Positions 8,051 to 18,403 of a DNA stretch of 30,564 nucleotides are shown piece after piece. The notes beneath the pieces are model-generated. The model was not told the origin of the DNA and made no database searches. It saw only the letters and a program-made list of their open reading frames with translations. Source of the DNA: Willaertia magna. Taxonomy: Eukaryota; Heterolobosea; Eutetramitea; Acrasida; Naegleriidae. How positions within the stretch are numbered: position 1 is the first letter of the stretch; the number at the start of each line of letters is the position of its first letter. The translations under genes and the position numbers were made by a program. The stretch is taken from positions 1 through 30,564 of the forward strand of contig CADWAF010004311.1 in assembly GCA_902984215.1 (NCBI GenBank). Reading direction: 5' to 3'.

Positions 8051-9988
8051 TTAATCCATCGTTTTATTGTTTATTATTGTTGTACTTTTACTAAAAGTAT
8101 TGTTTTCTCTTTCCATTAAAACTTCTTGTCTTTTCCTAGCCTTTTCTCTTAGTTTTTTGATAAATCTAGTTTGATATAGTAATGATTTTAATCCTTCAAT
8201 TTCAATGTTTTTTAATTCTAATCTATATCGTTCACTTATTAGTTTTTTAATTAAGTATTCTGGATCTTTAAAAAAAGGGATAAAATCTGGGGAATTAGAG
8301 TCTGTATTGTTATTATTGTTGTTGTTTATGTCATTAAATTTTTCTGGGTTATGTTCGATGGAAGAAATATTATTGTAAATGTTTCCAGGTTCTCCTAGGT
8401 CTAACAAATCTGTAACTTCTTCCTCTATTATTTGATTTAAATCTTCTTTTGTCTTTTTAATTGGACTTCTCCTTACATTTGACATATTGGTGTTATTAAA
8501 AGAAGTAAATTCTTTCATTCTAGAATTAATAACTGGAGAGGTAGATCTATTAGTTTTACTAGTAGAACCACTTCTTTTCAACTTTGTTTCAGCTTGTTTT
8601 ACTAGTTTCAATTGCTCTAATATTCGTTTGTTCTCGTCACCCAGTCGCTTAATTTCCAATTCATATTGATCTATTTGTTTCTTTTGTTCTCTTTTCATTT
8701 TCCTAGTTTTTTGTAAAGCTTGACTCATATTTTCATAATTTTTCATAATTGGAACGAATTGTGACTTCATTTGTTCGAAATCTTCCACAAACTTTGCAAA
8801 TTCTTTTTGTTGTTTCTTGTAATAATGATTTTTTTGCAACATTTCATTTTGTAGTTTACTGTTTTGTTCCCTCAGTTGTGAAACATCTATTTCCCTTTGA
8901 GAGAGAGCATCCATTAATCTTCTACATTCATCTTCCAATTGTTCATTGGTGTTCTTTAATATTTTGTTTGACTGAGAAATATTATGTTTAAACCGTTCTT
9001 GTTCTCCATATGACCTTACCAGTTCCCTTAATCGTTGAACTTCAGATGTAAGTGCCTCATTTTGATTTGTCAACTCTTTATTTACACTGTAAATATTTTG
9101 AATTCTTTCACTTAATTCTTTCTTTTGTCCATACAACTTTTCATTCTTCTCTTCTAATTCAGATGTTCTAGATTGAACCTGCCTTACTAATTCAGATTCA
9201 TTCAATCTAGCGTTGGTTGCATTCTTCTCTCTCCTTTCTGTTAGAATAAGTTTTTGCTCCAGTTCTGTAATCTTCCTAGCTAGCTCTCTATTCTCTTTTT
9301 CTAATTCCCAAACTCTGTCATATTTATCAATTGTTATATCATTTTGAAACGGTTCCTTCTCATTATCTCCTTCATATGCAGTACTTTTTCTAACATTAAT
9401 AGTTTCAACTTTGGAGCTTAGGTTTTGATCTTTCCTTGAAATATTATTATTTGAATTTTTGTTGTTATTTTCTTTATTATTCTTTGAAGAGTGATCTCCT
9501 ATATAAAGATGTGTAATTGATTCGTCATCATCAAAAACTAAAAGTTGATCAATGAGTTCAGTATCTGTATCATTATCTTTCCTGTTTCTAGAATGTTTTA
9601 AATTGTCATTGAGGATGTTATTGCTTGTACTACTTTCATATTCCCTTTCTTCGTCTAACTTCCCTTGATTTTTATTAAGGTTTTTTATTCCTTTATCCAT
9701 ATCTTCTAGTTTTTGTTGAAATAATTTATACTTAGATGACTCCCTTATTCCTTCTTGGGATTTAAGAATTAATTCGTCAATTTCCGATTCGTCTTCAAAA
9801 TCAAATACTAAGGAGGTATCATATTCAGAACCACTTATAATGTCTTCTTTTTCAGCAGGAGTAGCTCTTCTTTTATACACTGTTGTAGGCTTGTTTTCAG
9901 CCTCACTAGATGAGGCATTATTAAAACTAATGTTTGGAGTGATGGGCCTTTTCGACAGAGGCGACGTTGCTGTCCCTGATTTTCTCAT
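8051..9988 (-). CDS. Coiled-coil protein of unknown function
   Basis: 645 residues from the ATG at 9988 (MRKSGTATSPLSKRP). The open frame extends 40 codons upstream to 10108, but that part overlaps the end of the preceding gene and looks like chance coding, so I prefer 9988. The first 200 residues are acidic, Ser/Asn-rich and probably disordered. About residues 215-490 form a long, nearly unbroken coiled coil rich in Glu, Lys, Gln and Arg. A disordered Asn-rich segment and a shorter basic helical C-terminus (LISERYRLELKNIEIEG) follow. This architecture fits centrosome, basal-body or cytoskeleton scaffolds, but I recognise no family. It sits 83 bp after the DOCK-RasGEF stop and 5 bp before the next ATG on the same strand. 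Confidence 0.82.
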   Translation of the reverse strand: MRKSGTATSPLSKRPITPNISFNNASSSEAENKPTTVYKRRATPAEKEDIISGSEYDTSLVFDFEDESEIDELILKSQEGIRESSKYKLFQQKLEDMDKGIKNLNKNQGKLDEEREYESSTSNNILNDNLKHSRNRKDNDTDTELIDQLLVFDDDESITHLYIGDHSSKNNKENNNKNSNNNISRKDQNLSSKVETINVRKSTAYEGDNEKEPFQNDITIDKYDRVWELEKENRELARKITELEQKLILTERREKNATNARLNESELVRQVQSRTSELEEKNEKLYGQKKELSERIQNIYSVNKELTNQNEALTSEVQRLRELVRSYGEQERFKHNISQSNKILKNTNEQLEDECRRLMDALSQREIDVSQLREQNSKLQNEMLQKNHYYKKQQKEFAKFVEDFEQMKSQFVPIMKNYENMSQALQKTRKMKREQKKQIDQYELEIKRLGDENKRILEQLKLVKQAETKLKRSGSTSKTNRSTSPVINSRMKEFTSFNNTNMSNVRRSPIKKTKEDLNQIIEEEVTDLLDLGEPGNIYNNISSIEHNPEKFNDINNNNNNNTDSNSPDFIPFFKDPEYLIKKLISERYRLELKNIEIEGLKSLLYQTRFIKKLREKARKRQEVLMERENNTFSKSTTIINNKTMD

Positions 9989-10071
9989 TTTTTTCCTTAA
10001 CGTTAACTTGTTTAATTCTTGGCGGTAATATAATCGTTTTATTGTTATTAAGCTTAATATTATACAATTTG

Positions 10072-13000
10072 TTATTGTCTTGGTTCTAATCTTAGTGAAG
10101 TTTCCCATTGTTGATCTTCATCCATTTTAACAATATCTACTCCAATATTTACATTTTCACCACTATAGTCATTCACTGTTTGTATTTGATCAATTACTTT
10201 TGAGAGATAAGGTACTGGTTCAAAGAAGAAAGAAGCTTGTTGATATTGTCTAATTTCTAAAATTACTTTAGATACTTGTCTTCTCTTAAATACGTTAATC
10301 AATCCATCTTTTGTAATATCTGGATTACCATCATTAATGAATGTTAAATCTTTTAAGTACATAGATAATGGTGGAATACAAGGAGGTGGAGAACTTAAAA
10401 GAGCCTGTCTCATTGCTTTGTTTGCCTGTTCTTGGGAACATAACTCTCTCAATTTATCATATTTCTCAAGAATATCATTTGACAAACTTGACCATGTTTT
10501 TTTCAAACGGTGAACCGAAACATTTGACAAACCACTTAATATTTCTGTTACAGCATGGAAGTTTTTAATTTCCCTCAAGGCGTCAGCAATTTCAATAAAT
10601 TTAGTTATATACTTCTTTCTAATTTTTACATCATCATTTGAAAGTACAACACAGGCAATATATTGCGTCATTTTGTTCCATCTATCTGTTAAATAAGCGA
10701 TATTTGTAGCAAGCTCATATTTTGAGGTTTTTCCCCACGCACCACTTAAAAATTCTTTTGGTTCTATCTTTGAAAAGAATTTATATTCAATTAAAGTTAA
10801 TTGTCTAGCAAATTCCAAAGGATCCCAAATAAATATATCAAAATGTTCTCCAATATAATCAGGTATTATTGCATCCGGTAATTTAGCATAATTAGAAGCT
10901 TGCAATACTTTTTCGTTATCTTTTAGCTTATTACCAATTGTTTTTCTTTGAGTATTACAAAATTGTTTGTGTTCTGGATTTAATGAGACTCTATCCAAAA
11001 ATTGAATTAAACGAACTACTAAGACATTGTCAAAATCGTAGAAGAATTTTAGGATCCATAGTTTAAAAGCACCAAAAACTCTTAATGCAACCTTAGTATT
11101 CAATATTTTTGTTGCTTCGTCCTGGTAGGTTTGTGTTTGATCAAATCTATCTATCAACTTATCCATTAAAATATTTGATTTACAAAATGATCTATAAGTT
11201 ATAAAGAATATTTCTCTGAATTTAGGATCACTGTCATTGGTTACTTTTTCAACAAGTTTATCTAATGTAGCAGCTTTAATTTGGCCATTTTCAACTACCA
11301 AATTTTCAGCTGAATCCGGTGTCAACACAAATTTTTCTGTTTGTTGACTTGTTTCTTCTATCTTTTCTTTATACAAATCCAATAAAAACTCTATGCCTTC
11401 TTTAATAGAAAGTTCTTGACATTCACAAAATGGATGAGATGCAATTCCTAATAATGTTCCTAAAGCAATCTTCCAAGTATCTGTTTCGCCTGCAATATTA
11501 AGATTTACAAAATTTTTAACAAAGAAAACAAATAATGGAAGTGCTTTGCGGTTTGTAATATTTTGATCGTAAACCTTCTTTGTACCATTTGAACTATTAG
11601 ATGTACCAGTATTTACAGGTGCATAAGATTGTTCAATAAATTTCATAAATAACAACATAAGTTCTTCAATAATTGGATAATTCTTTTCTTGTTGTTGCAA
11701 TAGAGTATCCTTTTCTTGGTATAAAAATGACTGAATTAAATCAAGTATTGTCATTTTAACAGCCCTTCTAACAACTTTAACTGAGTAACTGACCATAGAA
11801 TTTAAAGCCACTGAAAGTAAACGAATAAAACCGACAATATACTCAACTGACTTTCCCTTCCAATATTGATTCCATTCTTCAATATTTTTATTTCTAACTG
11901 TATGAGTAAATGCAATAGCATACTGAATTTGTAAATTATTATCTAAACCTTTCAATAGTCTGTCAACTTGTGAAATTTCAAAGAAGAATGGTTGTAATAA
12001 TTTAGAAATTTCATTTCTACATTCTAATGATTGATACTTGTTGGAATAGTCTAATTTCGTAACAAATCTATAAATCATTTTAACAATACGTTCCCTTAAT
12101 TCTGGTTTGTTACCTTTTTGTAAAACACCAATTACAAATCTCAATAAGTATGGAGTGTCACTTAATAAATTAACTTCTACAAACATATCATAATCTAATA
12201 ACATTTCTACAAAATCGAACTTTAAAGTGAAAACTACACCAGGAGATGATGTAAATTGAGCAAGTGAATACTCTGTTAAAAAGAGCCTTAAGAATTTCTT
12301 ATAATCAAGATTATCCTTTACCTCTGGTAAAAATGAAATGTCTAATAAATCACATGCAAATAAAGCTAAATTTCTATTCATACTTCTTACAAGTTCCATA
12401 TGAGCTTCAGATGCACCTACAGTTTGATCTAGAAGACATTCAACAAACCTTCTTTGCAAACCTCTTATCTTCTCAAATAATTGCTTACTTAAAATAGCTG
12501 TGTTCTTTTCGATTAAATGTAACTTTATGGATTTCATAATTAAATCAAAGAAAAACCAAGAGAATTTAAGACCCTGTATAACTGTTAAATCCTCAACTTC
12601 ACGCTCAGTTTCTGTAGTTGGTGACATATTTGGGGTCTTTTTAAAGAAACTTGAAAATCTTCTACTAGCCCTAAGATTACCACCACCCTCGTTGTTATTT
12701 GCAACTTCTTCTTGTGGTGAAGAAAGTCCGTTGTCATTTGATTTCTCATCGTGAGTAGACTTTCTTTTCATATAAAAAGCAAGATGTTCTGCATACAAGT
12801 CACATATTAAAGCAGGGAAATTAATCTTGGTTGGTGGATTAGTAAATAAATAATAAAGATAAGAATAAAGGAAATTATCTCTTTCACTTGAATCTTTTTC
12901 TGGTGAGATCTTTTTAATGGATTCCTTAAACAGGCCATCCAACATACGAATCAAAGCATCAAAAGCATAATTGATAATTTGATATTCATCTTCCGCCTTA

Positions 13001-16000
13001 TTATCAACACTAGGAGATGTTGGTTTTCTTCTTCCTGTCAAGAAACCAGTAGCATAATTTGCAATTTTAATACTACTTGTGCTGCCAGCCCTGAATAAAC
13101 TATGGCTTTGAGTGGCTGTTGGAGAACTACAATTAACAGTTCCTGAAATGTTGTTTGACTTAATATTACATAAAATATAAAATAGTAAATTGAAGTAAGA
13201 AGGTGCATGTCTTAAAATACTTTTCCAATTCGTTTTTTGGAATGTTTTCAATAGTTCTTCAATTTCTGATGATTTAAAAACATTTGTCAACTCATTCAAG
13301 AAAAGTTTTGGTGGGGAGTTGACTCTTGAATCATCTGATTGGGAAACTGGAGAGGAAGGCGACCTAGATGGAGATTTAGAACTTGGTAAAATTGTTGAAC
13401 TCTTATATAAAAAAGCTGTTGCATTCTTATCTTGAGGGTATAGACTTGTCTTTGGAATTACCCTTAATTTGAAAATACCTTTTCCTCCATTATAACAATC
13501 CATTTGTTTTTTAACATCTTTACGCATATATCCATTTAATAAACTTTTGTAAACTGGTAATTTCTTTTCACTACCGCTCACAATGCCCTCTTCTAGAATA
13601 TTCAAAATAGAGTATCCAACTACCTGACTTTCAGTTCTTCCAACACCTGAATCGTTATTATTCTTTTTCTTCTTACAACTGATATGTCTAAATTCAAATA
13701 CAAGGTGATGATTCTCAGTTAGAGGTATTGGTAATTGAATTTTAATTTGATCAAAGAATTGTGGCTGTCTTTCATGGAAAGTAACACTGGACAATGCATA
13801 TCTTCTGTGTTCTTTTTGGAAATTTCTACTACCCTCAGTAAATATAGAATTTAAACCCAGTAAAAGCGAACTGGAATCAGTTTCATCGTTATCTCTAAGT
13901 AAAATTCTTACACAAACAGATTTGCATGAGCTTGGTAAAGAACTAAAGTCACAAGAGTCTAGTAGTAGGTATAAAATATGGTTGAAATGTAAATGAATTC
14001 TTGGTACTGTAAAAACTAAGTCTTCATAAGCCGAAATTTCATCTTCACTCTCATTAGATGTTCTCAAAGATATTTCATCATTTTCTAATTGTTGTAATTC
14101 TCCTCCAGAACCTGTAGAAGTTGATGGGCTAATAGATATGGAATTTCTTGTATTAATTATTTTAGTACCATGAATAGAAGTTGAATATAATGGTACAACT
14201 TGGTGGAATTTAGATAATAAAGAATGGAACAATTCTTCAGATTCTATTTCGTCTCTTAACCCCTTTGGTTTAATGATTCCCTTTTCTATTTTCTCATAAA
14301 ACTCTTTCTTTTCTAAAGCATTAGCAATACCATTATTTCCATAAAACATTTCTTCAAGGGATTCCAAAGTTAGCTCCTCTACTCTAATTGCAAAATGACC
14401 ATCCAATGATTTTGTTGTAGTTTGTAATTGTCTTTTTAAATCACTATCTCTTTGACCTTCTATTAAACTATTAATGTCAAATCTTTGTTTTTTACCATCT
14501 GAATGAGGTATTGGATAAACATAATGAAATGAAATTATTCCTCTACGTAATTCATACCTGGTAATTTGTTGAAGGGATGTAGCTCTCTTAATGAAAGGTG
14601 ATTTTGGTGGGGAAACAACTTTTGGAGCAACACTTTGAATACTCATTCTGTAATCCATGTTGTCACTTGGTAATAAACTATTTGTTGAAGGTTTAAATAA
14701 TGGTTCGAAAGCACATAAAATTGGAGTTCTAAAAGCATCCAAATAACTATACAATTGTTTAATTTTCTCTTGTAATGAACTTTTCTCACTGGCTTCTACC
14801 CTTTTTTTGTGTGAATAAATTTCGTTTCCAGTTCCATCAGAAAATACTCTTCTAATCCATAAAACATAATATACATTTTCATTTACTTCATTTATAGTAA
14901 AAACAGCTTGATTTCTTCTTTGATTAGATAATAGCTCTTTTGGAAAGATTTTTTCAATTCCTAATGTTTTTAACAGTGCTTGGTCGGTGTTTAATGAGAA
15001 ATAAAATTCTTCTGAAATTCTTGTTCTTTGTTTCATATCATATAAGTATAAAGAACAGAATAATGGTTCTAATGGAGAAACATCACTTATGTGTGTTAAA
15101 ACTAATTCTTGAACAGAAACAAGAATCTTTTTTGATTGATCTGGTTGAAAAGGATAAGCTGGAGCGAAACGTAAACATTTCTCTTCTTCATAGCTTACAG
15201 TTTTAAAGAAAGGTGAAAAAACACTTGCAATTCTGGTTGTGACATCATTTACATTATTTAAATCATCTTCTTCATCTTCCTCTTCGTCATCTACATCATG
15301 TTCTGTAGCATTTTGTAAAGTACCTCCTAAATATTCAGTTTTGTCTAAAGAATGAGGAGAAGTATTAGTTATACCTTGTCCTTCATTCTCTGGAAGTATA
15401 TTTGAATAAATTGTATTGTTATTACTAGAGGTTAGCAGGACAGAATGACTTCTAGAACCCAATTTTGAAATTGTTGGCTTTCTTGTTGTCACTGAACTAG
15501 ACAATACACTAGAAGAAACAGAAGCAGTATTTGGTGAGTAATCTAGATTACCTTCTTCACTTTTCCTTTTTAATGAGAAGGGACTCAGTGATGAAGTAAT
15601 AGAAGCTGGAGATGTACCAGTACTGTGGGAAGAACTAGTACTTTTCCTTTCTTTTGGTAAACCAACTTTTGCTAATTCTTCCAAATCTAATTCTAAATCA
15701 TTTCTTATAAATTGATGTTTTCTTTCCACTTGACATAATTCTTGTTTAATAAAATGTTGATATGCATATTGTAAATGTGGTTCTAAAAATCGTAATTCCG
15801 AAGAAACATTTCCTAACTCATGAACATTTAATAATATATCTTTTGGGAGATAGCCAGTTTTTAGATCTATAAAATTTGGATCAATTGGGAAAATTGATGA
15901 TAATGTTGATATTGGAGGATGCTCTTGGGATGAATTAGTTAAAGATCTAGATCTTTGTTTTTCATTTTCATTATTGCTGGTGTTGTCATTCATATTTTTA

Positions 16001-16398
16001 GTATTATTATTTGGCGTAGTAACAATAGTTGGACAATTGATTTCTTCTTGATTTGTTGAGTTTTCTTCTATATTATCAGATAATGATTTTTCAGAAATTG
16101 GTTTTGTTATTTCTTCCGTTTTCTTTTCATTGTCATTATTGATTTCTTCTACAACTTCTTGAGTTTCTACCTGGGATGTAGTTGTTGTTATTGTTGGTGT
16201 TGAAGGAGAAGGTTGTTTTTCTACATCTTCGATAATTTCTTGTTCTTTATTATTGTCGTTGTTATTGTCGTTTGATGAATGTTGAGCGACATCCAAAGTG
16301 CTTGGTGCTATTTTGTCATCTTCTATTATTGTTGTGTTTGTATTGTTATCCTGTTGTGTTGGGATGACGACAGCATCATTAATTTCTGGCTCTGACAT
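10072..16398 (-). CDS. DOCK N-terminal/DHR-1 plus RasGEF fusion protein
   Basis: 2108 residues in one exon. Residues 1-230 are Asn/Thr/Glu-rich and disordered. Residues about 425-560 match the N-terminal region of zizimin-type DOCK-C/D proteins (SPLEPLFCSLYLYD followed by RISEEFYFSLN). Residues about 795-990 fit DHR-1, the C2-like lipid-binding domain (FTVPRIHLHFNHILYLLL through KGIFKLRVIPKTSLYPQD). A long helical region fills about 1000-1680. RasGEF_N is at about 1690-1830 (ENGQIKAATLDKLVEKVT, REIFFITYRSFCKS). The Cdc25 catalytic domain is at about 1850-2085 (WDPLEFARQLTLIEYKFFSKI, FHAVTEILSGLSNVSVHRL, PPCIPPLSMYLKDLTFI). No DHR-2, the Rac/Cdc42 exchange domain of DOCKs, is present. The likely role is GDP/GTP exchange on Ras or Rap at membranes bound through DHR-1. 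Domain calls at the C-terminus are very firm and at the DOCK part firm to moderate. Confidence 0.93.
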   Translation of the reverse strand: MSEPEINDAVVIPTQQDNNTNTTIIEDDKIAPSTLDVAQHSSNDNNNDNNKEQEIIEDVEKQPSPSTPTITTTTSQVETQEVVEEINNDNEKKTEEITKPISEKSLSDNIEENSTNQEEINCPTIVTTPNNNTKNMNDNTSNNENEKQRSRSLTNSSQEHPPISTLSSIFPIDPNFIDLKTGYLPKDILLNVHELGNVSSELRFLEPHLQYAYQHFIKQELCQVERKHQFIRNDLELDLEELAKVGLPKERKSTSSSHSTGTSPASITSSLSPFSLKRKSEEGNLDYSPNTASVSSSVLSSSVTTRKPTISKLGSRSHSVLLTSSNNNTIYSNILPENEGQGITNTSPHSLDKTEYLGGTLQNATEHDVDDEEEDEEDDLNNVNDVTTRIASVFSPFFKTVSYEEEKCLRFAPAYPFQPDQSKKILVSVQELVLTHISDVSPLEPLFCSLYLYDMKQRTRISEEFYFSLNTDQALLKTLGIEKIFPKELLSNQRRNQAVFTINEVNENVYYVLWIRRVFSDGTGNEIYSHKKRVEASEKSSLQEKIKQLYSYLDAFRTPILCAFEPLFKPSTNSLLPSDNMDYRMSIQSVAPKVVSPPKSPFIKRATSLQQITRYELRRGIISFHYVYPIPHSDGKKQRFDINSLIEGQRDSDLKRQLQTTTKSLDGHFAIRVEELTLESLEEMFYGNNGIANALEKKEFYEKIEKGIIKPKGLRDEIESEELFHSLLSKFHQVVPLYSTSIHGTKIINTRNSISISPSTSTGSGGELQQLENDEISLRTSNESEDEISAYEDLVFTVPRIHLHFNHILYLLLDSCDFSSLPSSCKSVCVRILLRDNDETDSSSLLLGLNSIFTEGSRNFQKEHRRYALSSVTFHERQPQFFDQIKIQLPIPLTENHHLVFEFRHISCKKKKNNNDSGVGRTESQVVGYSILNILEEGIVSGSEKKLPVYKSLLNGYMRKDVKKQMDCYNGGKGIFKLRVIPKTSLYPQDKNATAFLYKSSTILPSSKSPSRSPSSPVSQSDDSRVNSPPKLFLNELTNVFKSSEIEELLKTFQKTNWKSILRHAPSYFNLLFYILCNIKSNNISGTVNCSSPTATQSHSLFRAGSTSSIKIANYATGFLTGRRKPTSPSVDNKAEDEYQIINYAFDALIRMLDGLFKESIKKISPEKDSSERDNFLYSYLYYLFTNPPTKINFPALICDLYAEHLAFYMKRKSTHDEKSNDNGLSSPQEEVANNNEGGGNLRASRRFSSFFKKTPNMSPTTETEREVEDLTVIQGLKFSWFFFDLIMKSIKLHLIEKNTAILSKQLFEKIRGLQRRFVECLLDQTVGASEAHMELVRSMNRNLALFACDLLDISFLPEVKDNLDYKKFLRLFLTEYSLAQFTSSPGVVFTLKFDFVEMLLDYDMFVEVNLLSDTPYLLRFVIGVLQKGNKPELRERIVKMIYRFVTKLDYSNKYQSLECRNEISKLLQPFFFEISQVDRLLKGLDNNLQIQYAIAFTHTVRNKNIEEWNQYWKGKSVEYIVGFIRLLSVALNSMVSYSVKVVRRAVKMTILDLIQSFLYQEKDTLLQQQEKNYPIIEELMLLFMKFIEQSYAPVNTGTSNSSNGTKKVYDQNITNRKALPLFVFFVKNFVNLNIAGETDTWKIALGTLLGIASHPFCECQELSIKEGIEFLLDLYKEKIEETSQQTEKFVLTPDSAENLVVENGQIKAATLDKLVEKVTNDSDPKFREIFFITYRSFCKSNILMDKLIDRFDQTQTYQDEATKILNTKVALRVFGAFKLWILKFFYDFDNVLVVRLIQFLDRVSLNPEHKQFCNTQRKTIGNKLKDNEKVLQASNYAKLPDAIIPDYIGEHFDIFIWDPLEFARQLTLIEYKFFSKIEPKEFLSGAWGKTSKYELATNIAYLTDRWNKMTQYIACVVLSNDDVKIRKKYITKFIEIADALREIKNFHAVTEILSGLSNVSVHRLKKTWSSLSNDILEKYDKLRELCSQEQANKAMRQALLSSPPPCIPPLSMYLKDLTFINDGNPDITKDGLINVFKRRQVSKVILEIRQYQQASFFFEPVPYLSKVIDQIQTVNDYSGENVNIGVDIVKMDEDQQWETSLRLEPRQ

Positions 16399-16493
16399 TT
16401 TTTGTGTTTATCCATCATAGCAATCACTTTTCTCGCCGATAAAACACTACTAAAATGTTCAGTTATCCTAAAAGATTTTTAATGGAGGGAGAA

Positions 16494-18156
16494 TTAAACT
16501 TTGTCTTTCAAATTTCTGAGGCCCATTGAAATTCTACTAAGGATCTTGTTGAAATCTAAGGATAGTTTACATTCATCTCTAAAATCTTCGCAATGATTAA
16601 TAGCTGGTTCTAAGGAAAATGTTTGAATGAAGGAGAATATTGTTAGTAAATTGTAGTTTTTGCTACTACAATAAAAACCATTTTTAATATCAGTAGTTAT
16701 TGGTTCTATTGTTGGTCTGCATTTAGGTAAAGTTAACCAAATACTTTTATCTTTTGCAAAAAGTGCCATAAAATAGTCAGTTCTGTGTGTCGTAATGAAG
16801 ATATCAATCTTTTTAACAAAATTAACTGTTTCCAACAAACTATTGTAGTTTGGTTTTTCCTCAACAAATACAATTTCTTTGTTATACTTTTTAGAGAGCT
16901 TTTCAACCAATTGTTTTTTAACCTCAATAGTGTTTGTAATAAAGGAATCTTTTGATTGTAAAAATATTGTTAAAGTTTTACTTTGCTTATTACTAAAATC
17001 AATATTAAATCTTTTGGAAATTGTATTTCTAAATGAAATTAAGGAAAATGTCTTTCCAAACCCATTCATTAAAAGAGATCTTTCTCCAGTTCCTATTGCT
17101 ATTTTCTTGAAGCAAGCTAATATATTTTCATTAACTTTTTTCATTTCATTTTGTTTTGCTGTTTCTGAGCTTGTCTTATCTGATTTGATTCTTTTAATTG
17201 GTTTGTACTCTTCATCACTCATTAATGAAAGTTGTTGTTTCTTTTCATTCCAAATATTATCTCTTGGACAAGGGGCTTGTTCAATCGAATAAATAATTTT
17301 TGAACGTCCCGAATTATAATCTTGAGCATTGTCAACAACAGGATTAGATATTAAAGAACTACAGAGCTGCAAAGGTGCAACATTCGTTAATTTACCAACC
17401 CATTCCATGGATTGGGCAACAGCAGTTCCCTTACTTGTGCCATTGTGTGCTACTGCCTCAATGCACATTTTATGTTTTTTACCCTTACCTCTTCTTATTC
17501 TTTTTTTACATACATTATCTCTATAAAATATTTCATCCAAAAACAATATACTTGTTGAGCTTAGAGGAAAGTTAAATATATCTATTACATCGTTCAAAGG
17601 TATCATATTATCAAAAAGGGTATTTTCAAGTCTTCCTACAGCAAATCTTTTCGTGACTTCATACTGTTAATTATCCAATTGTCTAGTTATATTACTTACC
17701 AATTATTGGTTGATGAAACCATTTAATTGAGGAAACAAAACTCTTTGGTATAGACTTCTGCAGTATCCTTAATCTTACTTCAGCTCTTCTGGAATGAAGT
17801 GCATTAGCTTGACTAATGGAAAGAGGCTTTCCCTCAATATCTTTTATAAAATTCTCATATAAATCACTTGTTGTATAAGCTATAAATTCACCTTTTTCAT
17901 TCATACAAACATTCTCAAATAAATAAATAGATCTATTCCATTTAACAGAGGCTGAATGATACCTAAATTTTGTATAATTTGCAAAATTGTTTTCTTTGAC
18001 ATCCTCCACTAATAAATCAGAGAAGAGATTATTACTGTTAGACAATTCCGAAGTATTAGTTTTAAGCACGTAATGATAAAACATTACTATCAATAAAGTT
18101 GCAAGCATCGAGGCAAACAAACCCCTCCACACCATAGAAAATCTTGCTTTTGGCAT
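16494..18156 (-). CDS. GT61-like type II membrane glycosyltransferase, two exons
   Basis: Exons on the minus strand are 18156-17700 and 17656-16494, giving 539 residues. The two frames look like separate genes unless spliced. The N-terminus has a short basic cytosolic tail and one membrane anchor (about residues 9-29), the Golgi type II layout. WNRSIYLFENVCMNEKG resembles the GT61 family's early conserved block. The spliced WFHQPIIVTKR segment, then a D-containing helix near MIPL, fits the family's NxxH...D block. Near the end DIFITTHRTDYFMALFAK corresponds to the usual D-HGAGLTN-LF element, but Gly-Ala is replaced by Arg-Thr. Several Asn-X-Ser/Thr sites are present. The family transfers sugars such as GlcNAc or xylose in the Golgi or ER; the donor here is unknown. 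The gene sits 95 bp upstream of the DOCK-RasGEF start. Confidence 0.68.
17657..17699 (-). other. 43-nt spliceosomal intron in the glycosyltransferase gene
   Basis: On the minus strand the donor GTAAGTAA begins at 17699 and the acceptor TATGAAG ends at 17657 (phase 1). An acceptor 7 bases earlier (AACAG) would introduce an immediate stop with this donor. The chosen pair yields IIVTKRFAVGRLENTLFDN in frame with the second exon. The acceptor is unusual in having no clear pyrimidine run, so it is less certain than the donor. Confidence 0.7.
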
Positions 18157-18403
18157 TTTTATTTTTTGTAAGAAATAAAGGCGGTAAATTTACAATGCTG
18201 TTACAAATTCCACAAAGCTAGAAGAACAAAAGATAAGAAACGGTAAGTTAATAAAGATTTGTTTTTACTTAGCGAGGGTTTAAATTTACAGTTGGTTTTC
18301 CTAGTGGTAATAGAAAATTGGTTCAAAAATATTACATATAATACACATCGATACGTTCAACACAATTCTATTATTTTGCTAATTCTGTTTTGCCATTTAA
18401 AAT

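Noticed and set aside
9989..10108. Upstream extension of the coiled-coil frame
   Set aside because: It overlaps the 3' end of the DOCK-RasGEF gene and has unrelated composition; ATG 9988 gives a non-overlapping start.
18243..18291. Another GTAAGT...ACAG intron-like segment (49 nt)
   Set aside because: It lies antisense between two minus-strand genes with stops on all sides; GTAAGT is expected many times by chance here.
18317..18333. ATTGGTTCAAAAATATT repeated exactly at 30034-30050
   Set aside because: A 17-nt match is about what chance allows in an AT-rich 30-kb window; the contexts are unrelated.
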